Below, piece after piece: positions 15,581 to 19,388 of a DNA stretch of 19,388 nucleotides; within the stretch, counting starts at the first letter, position 1; each line of letters begins with the position of its first letter. The DNA comes from an uncultured Amaricoccus sp. (GTDB lineage Bacteria > Pseudomonadota > Alphaproteobacteria > Rhodobacterales > Rhodobacteraceae), in assembly GCF_937858865.1 (NCBI RefSeq), contig NZ_CALLYO010000122.1, positions 1-19,388 of the forward strand. Direction: 5' to 3'. The position numbers were made by a program, and so were the translations under genes. The notes below the pieces were generated by a model. That model saw nothing but the letters and a program-made list of their open reading frames with translations. It did not search any database and was not told the DNA's origin.

Positions 15581-16396
15581 ATGAACATCGACCTCCGCAC
15601 CGCCGGCCCGGACCCCTCCGACCTCGATGCCCGCGCCGACCTCTGCCGCGACCTGGCGCTCTCGGCGGGCAGGATCGCGCTCGAGGGCCTCGGCCGGGCC
15701 GACCGGAGCTTTCGCCTGAAGGGGGCGCAGGACTTCCTGACCGAGACCGACGCGGCGGTCGAGGACCACCTCCGCGCCGCGATCGCCGCGGCCTTCCCGG
15801 GCGACGCCTTCCTCGGCGAGGAGGGCGGCGGGCGACCCGGCCGGGAGACCTGGGTGGTCGACCCGATCGACGGCACCGCCAACTTCGCCCGCGGCGTGCC
15901 GCACTTCTGCGTCTCGATCGCCTTCGTCCGCGACGGCGCGACCGAGATCGGCGCGATCTGCAACCCGGTGCTCGGCGAGCTGCACTTCGCGCGCCGCGGG
16001 GCGGGGGTGGTGCGGAACGGCGCGCCGGTCCGGGTTGCCGCCACCAGCGACTTCGCGGCGGCCTGCGTCGAGCTCGGCTGGTCGAACCGGGTGCCGAACG
16101 CGCGCTACCTCGAGGCCATGGCGGCGCTGCTCGAGCTGGGCGCCAACGTGCGGCGGGGCGCCTCCGGCGCGCTCGGGCTCGCCTGGGTCGCCGACGGCCG
16201 TTCGGACGGCTATGCCGAGGCGCACATGAATGCCTGGGACTGCCTCGCCGGGCTCCTCATGGTCGAGGAGGCCGGGGGCAGGGTCGGTCGCTTCCTCGAG
16301 CTCGGCGGGCTCGAGCGCGGCGGGCCGGTGATCGCCGCCGCCCCCGGCATCGCCGAAGGCTTCGCGGCCGCCACCGGCCTCGCGCTCCGGGCATGA
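15581..16396 (+). CDS. inositol monophosphatase family protein 3 (divergent)
   Basis: A 271-residue IMPase-family enzyme starting four bases after copy 2. Catalytic motifs are K47 and D51 in KGAQDFLTETD, GEE (79-81), DPIDGTANFARG beginning D94, and NAWD with D220. It is closer to the classical SuhB/IMPase pattern (LTETD, MNAWDCLAGLLMVEEAGG) than copies 1 and 2, which share an LHD-[LI]-VTRHDR variant. It is therefore an older relative rather than a recent duplicate. It could handle inositol phosphate or another polyol phosphate. The TGA overlaps an ATG of a short 18-codon frame (ATGA). Confidence 0.9.
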   Translation: MNIDLRTAGPDPSDLDARADLCRDLALSAGRIALEGLGRADRSFRLKGAQDFLTETDAAVEDHLRAAIAAAFPGDAFLGEEGGGRPGRETWVVDPIDGTANFARGVPHFCVSIAFVRDGATEIGAICNPVLGELHFARRGAGVVRNGAPVRVAATSDFAAACVELGWSNRVPNARYLEAMAALLELGANVRRGASGALGLAWVADGRSDGYAEAHMNAWDCLAGLLMVEEAGGRVGRFLELGGLERGGPVIAAAPGIAEGFAAATGLALRA

Positions 16397-16449
16397 GGGC
16401 CGCGGCGGTCAGCCTGATCGAGCCCGGGTCGGGCGGGGTGGCGCGCTGA
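16393..16449 (+). other. possible 18-codon coupling ORF
   Basis: ATG 16393 overlaps the IMPase 3 stop as ATGA and opens MRAAAVSLIEPGSGGVAR. Its TGA lies two bases before the metallophosphoesterase ATG at 16452. It fills an otherwise noncoding 55-base gap and could carry ribosomes across by termination-reinitiation, since the next gene has only a weak GGGCGGGG ribosome site. No protein family is recognised, and chance is a fair explanation. Confidence 0.2.
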
Positions 16450-16451
16450 GC

Positions 16452-18140
16452 ATGCAGCCGGTCGCCGTCATCGCCGATCCGCATTACCACGACGTCAACC
16501 ATCGTCCGGGCGTGGGGCGGGGCGAGGGGGTCGCGCTCCGCACCCTCGCCGACACCGTCGAGTCGACGCGGGTCTTCAACGAGAGCTTCGCCGCGCTGCC
16601 GGCGCTCCTCGACGATATCGTCGCGCGCGGCATCCGCCTCGTGGCGGTGCTCGGCGATCTCACCGACGACGGCCAGGCGGCGACGATGCGCGCCGCCGTG
16701 GCGCTGCTCGACCGCTACCGCGAGCGGCACGGGCTGCGCTTCTTCGCGACGCCGGGCAACCACGACCTCTACGCCATCCACGGCCGGCACCAGGGCAAGC
16801 GCTTCCTCGATCCCGACGGCGGCCACACGCTGGTGACGAGCGATCCGGCGGCGGCGAAGGGCGCCTCGCGGGGGCGCGTCGTCACGCCGGAGATGTACTG
16901 CGGCGGCTACGAGGCGGCGCTGACGGCGATGGCGGGACTCGGGTTCTTCCGCCGGCCGGAGCATCTGCACTGGGAGAGCCCGTTCGGGCGCGACGATGCG
17001 CTCGCGGCCCGCAGCTTCGCGATCCGCTCGCCGGACGGCAGCACGGTGCGGCGGATGATCGACGCCTCCTATCTGGTCGAGCCGGTTCCCGGGCTCTGGC
17101 TGCTCTCGATCGACGCCAACGTCTTCGAGCCGCGCGACGGCGCGGCCGATCCCGCCGCCGAGGCGAGCTACGTCGACAGCACCGATGCGGGGTGGAATGC
17201 GGTGGTGCGGCTGAAGCCCTTCCTGCTCGACTGGATGGCGGACGTCGCGGCGCGGGCGCGGGCGGGCGGCCGGCGGCTTCTTGCCTTCTCGCACTATCCC
17301 TGCCTCGACCTGCTCGGGCCGGCGCATGCGGACGAGGTCGCGCTCTTCGGCGAGACCGGGCTGGTGCGGCGGGCGCCGACCGCGGCGACTGCCGGCGCCG
17401 TGGCGGCGACGGGGATCGGGGTTCATTTCAGCGGGCATCTGCACGTCAACGAGACGGCGCTCTGGCGGGGCGGCGGCAGTGGTCTCGTAAACGGGGGCCT
17501 CGTCAACGTGGCGGTTCCTTCGACGGTCGCCTTCCCGCCGGGGTACAAGATCGTCGCCTTCGAGGATGGCGCGCTCGATGTCCGGACCGTGCTTCTCGAC
17601 CGGGCGCCCGGCCATGACCTGGCCTTCGCCGCCTATCGGGCGGAGCTGGCGCGGACGGGCGGCGGGCATGCGTCGCTCGCGGCGGCCGAGAGCCTCGGGG
17701 CATTCCTCGGCCGGCACCTGGCCGCGCTGGCGGCGGACCGCTACCTGCCGCGGGAATGGCCGGGGGAGATGGCGGCGCGGGCGCGGTGCCTCTGCCTCGG
17801 CGAGCTGGCGCGGGTCGCGGGGGCGGCGGACGTGACGCCGCTGCCGTTCCTGACGCTGGTGGAGGACTGGTATCGGCTCCGCAAGGGGCGGGAGCTGGCG
17901 CTCGCCGTCATTCCCGGCGATCGCCTGGGGCGCTACCGCGCCCTGGCGGCGGCCTTCGCGGCGCGCCGCTGGCCGGAGGGCGGGACCGAGGCGTGGGTCG
18001 CCGGGTTCCTGCGGATGCTCGTGAGCTACATGGACGGCGCGCCGTCCGGCGACTTCCGCGTGGACCTCGGGACGGGGGAGGTGACGGCACGGGGTGGGCA
18101 CGCGTGCCCGGAGGGGGGTGCCGTTGTTTTTACAGGATAA
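16452..18140 (+). CDS. calcineurin-like metallophosphoesterase, cytoplasmic
   Basis: A 562-residue binuclear metal phosphoesterase. The full motif series is visible: D9-P-H11 (IADPHYHD), GDLTDDG (D69), GNHD (102-105), a histidine in FSHYPCLD, and GHLH within HFSGHLHVNE. There is no signal peptide, which is unusual for large members of this fold and places it in the cytoplasm with the other phosphatases. The catalytic core occupies about residues 1-390. A helical C-terminal extension of about 170 residues has no recognised family. Relatives include phosphodiesterases such as GpdQ and CpdA, so it may open a phosphodiester before the IMPase and HAD enzymes remove the phosphate. It is the last gene of the operon. 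Confidence 0.88.
   Translation: MQPVAVIADPHYHDVNHRPGVGRGEGVALRTLADTVESTRVFNESFAALPALLDDIVARGIRLVAVLGDLTDDGQAATMRAAVALLDRYRERHGLRFFATPGNHDLYAIHGRHQGKRFLDPDGGHTLVTSDPAAAKGASRGRVVTPEMYCGGYEAALTAMAGLGFFRRPEHLHWESPFGRDDALAARSFAIRSPDGSTVRRMIDASYLVEPVPGLWLLSIDANVFEPRDGAADPAAEASYVDSTDAGWNAVVRLKPFLLDWMADVAARARAGGRRLLAFSHYPCLDLLGPAHADEVALFGETGLVRRAPTAATAGAVAATGIGVHFSGHLHVNETALWRGGGSGLVNGGLVNVAVPSTVAFPPGYKIVAFEDGALDVRTVLLDRAPGHDLAFAAYRAELARTGGGHASLAAAESLGAFLGRHLAALAADRYLPREWPGEMAARARCLCLGELARVAGAADVTPLPFLTLVEDWYRLRKGRELALAVIPGDRLGRYRALAAAFAARRWPEGGTEAWVAGFLRMLVSYMDGAPSGDFRVDLGTGEVTARGGHACPEGGAVVFTG
18085..18132 (+). terminator. nested hairpin with T-tract overlapping the end of the metallophosphoesterase gene
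   Basis: Outer arms CGGCAC (18085-18090) and GTGCCG (18118-18123) pair perfectly. Between them is the 14-bp palindrome GGGCACGCGTGCCC (18096-18109). The outer stem is followed at once by TTGTTTTTA. This looks like an intrinsic terminator for the operon, but it lies inside the coding region: the TAA stop is at 18138-18140, beyond the T-run. Confidence 0.5.
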
Positions 18141-18173
18141 TCGCCTCTCTCGGTAACCGGTTGGAAAGCTTCG

Positions 18174-19388
18174 TTAACGGGCTGCGGGCGCGAGCCGGTC
18201 GGGTGTCGCGGCGGCCGAGAGGATGGCCTCGGCGTGGCCGGCGCGGCCCGGGGTGCGCATCGAGATCCAGACGTGACGGGCCAGGGAGAGGGCGGCGAGG
18301 GCCTCGAGGCGGGCGGCGTCGGGCAGTGGGCGGTGCGCGGCGTAGCCGTCGAGGAATGCCGTCTCCTGCGGCGCGAGGGCCGCGGGCGCGTCCCAGCGGC
18401 GAAGGGCGAGCTCGCGGAGGTGGGCGAGGAAGTTGGCGACGTCGATGGCGGGGTCGCCGAGGGCGAAGAGGTCGAGATCGACGATCCAGGTCGTCGCCGG
18501 GCCGGCGATCACCTGATCGGGGTAGAAGTCGCGGTGGATGCCGGTGACCGGTGCCGGCGGGAGCTGCCGTGCGCGGGCGGCGAGGCGGGGGAGGAGGGCC
18601 GCGAGGCGCGGGGCGAGCTCGGGGCGGGCGGCGGCCGCGCGGGCGAGGGCGTCGTCGAGGACGGCGATCTCGTCCTCCATCGACCAGGCGCGGAGGCCGG
18701 GCGGCTGGAGGTCGGCGGGCGGGATGGCGTGGAGGCGGGCGAGTGCCCGGCCGGTGGCGGCGAGCGGAGGGAGCGCGCCGCCGGGGGCGAGGAGGTCGGT
18801 CAGGGTGGGACCGTCGACGCGGGCCTGGAGCCAGAGGTGGGCGGCGGGCAGGACGGCGACGACGTCGGGGACGGCGGCTGCGCCGCGGAAGCCGGCCGCG
18901 GCGAGGCGGCGGTGCAGCGCCGGGGTGCGGTGGTCGGGCCCCTTGTGGCGGAGCTTGCCGTAGGCCTCGAAGGGGGTGCCGTCGGGGGCGCTGCCGCGGT
19001 AGGCGACGAGGGCCCGGCGGCCCGGTCGTTCGCGCAGGAGCTTCGGCTGGTCGAGGTGGAGGGGGCGGCCGAGGGCCTGCGAGATCGCCCGTTCCATGCC
19101 GGCGCGGTCGAGGGCGCGGGGGAGGGCGCCGGCGGGGCCGAGGAGGTCGGCGGCGCGGCCGAGGAGCCTGGCGGTGACGGCGCCCCAGTCGGGGCGGCGG
19201 GCGCGGAAGGGCTCGCAGGCGAGGGCGGCGAGGGCGGCGGCGCGCCAGGGGGCGAGGTCTTCCGCGGAGAGGCGGTCGGCGTAGCCGGCGAGGAAGGCGC
19301 GGCCGAGGGCGTCGGCCCGGGCGGCGGCGAGCTGGCCCGCCAGCACGTCGGCGTCGAGCCGGGCTAGGAAGCTGCCGGCGTCGGCGAG
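18174..19388 (-). CDS. APH-type phosphotransferase with repeated kinase domain (5' end cut by window edge)
   Basis: Aminoglycoside-phosphotransferase/choline-kinase-fold protein read from beyond the right edge, with 404 codons visible and no start needed inside the window. The C-terminal part is a complete kinase domain with catalytic loop GIHRDFYPDQVI (the usual HxDxxxxN asparagine is Gln), metal-binding IVDLDLFALGDP and the helix AIDVANFLAHL ... AFLDGYAAHRPLPDAARLEALAALSLARHVW. The preceding, N-terminal visible stretch (LADAGSFLARL ... AFLAGYADRLSAEDLAPWRAAALAALACEPF) matches the end of that same domain. The full protein therefore appears to contain two tandem domains. GTG at 19344 is an internal codon. 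The substrate is unknown; small alcohols, sugars and choline are typical for the fold. It converges on the phosphoesterase operon, with 33 bases between stops. Confidence 0.8.
   Translation of the reverse strand, partial: LADAGSFLARLDADVLAGQLAAARADALGRAFLAGYADRLSAEDLAPWRAAALAALACEPFRARRPDWGAVTARLLGRAADLLGPAGALPRALDRAGMERAISQALGRPLHLDQPKLLRERPGRRALVAYRGSAPDGTPFEAYGKLRHKGPDHRTPALHRRLAAAGFRGAAAVPDVVAVLPAAHLWLQARVDGPTLTDLLAPGGALPPLAATGRALARLHAIPPADLQPPGLRAWSMEDEIAVLDDALARAAAARPELAPRLAALLPRLAARARQLPPAPVTGIHRDFYPDQVIAGPATTWIVDLDLFALGDPAIDVANFLAHLRELALRRWDAPAALAPQETAFLDGYAAHRPLPDAARLEALAALSLARHVWISMRTPGRAGHAEAILSAAATPDRLAPAAR

Noticed and set aside
16257..18101. 614-codon minus-strand frame antisense to the metallophosphoesterase
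   Set aside because: It is rich in Arg/His/Pro with no motif, while the opposite strand carries a full set of phosphoesterase motifs.

Overview
The window is very GC-rich DNA with tightly packed genes, short or overlapping gene junctions and frequent GTG/TTG starts. Protein families and style point to an alphaproteobacterium, most likely of the Rhodobacterales type. This is an inference from gene content, because no rRNA or other phylogenetic marker is present. There are 15 well-supported protein genes, two of them cut by the window edges. I see no RNA genes, insertion sequences, CRISPR arrays or phage genes.

Region 1 (1-4870, minus strand) is a membrane-bound molybdoenzyme operon read right to left: a catalytic molybdopterin subunit without a Tat signal (SoeA-like), a four-cluster ferredoxin subunit (SoeB-like) and a DmsC/SoeC-type membrane anchor cut by the left edge. 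The best match I recognise is cytoplasmic sulfite dehydrogenase SoeABC. A small exported PRC-barrel protein gene, followed by a hairpin, sits between the catalytic and Fe-S genes. Upstream of soeA, which appears to start at TTG behind a strong ribosome binding site, are three tandem 11-bp repeats.

Region 2 (5086-7417) holds two divergent stand-alone genes: a lipoprotein-type alpha/beta hydrolase (minus) and a glutamine-synthetase-family ligase (plus).

Region 3 (7418-18140, plus strand) is the most interesting part. A 418-base leader carries an AT-rich patch and two similar 14-bp dyads (TGCAC-N4-GTGCA). It leads into one apparent operon of nine genes: a fused double permease and ATPase of the Fe3+/AfuBC type, two tandem paralogous substrate-binding proteins, an inositol-monophosphatase-family enzyme, a HAD phosphatase, two more inositol-monophosphatase-family enzymes and a cytoplasmic calcineurin-like metallophosphoesterase. 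The transporter plus five phosphoester hydrolases suggests uptake of a phosphorylated polyol or sugar, or a phosphodiester, followed by dephosphorylation in the cytoplasm. The substrate cannot be read from the sequence. A hairpin with a T-tract overlaps the 3' end of the last gene, just before its stop codon.

Region 4 (18174-19388, minus strand) is a convergent phosphotransferase gene. It carries one complete APH-type kinase domain preceded by the tail of a second copy of the same domain, and it runs off the right edge.
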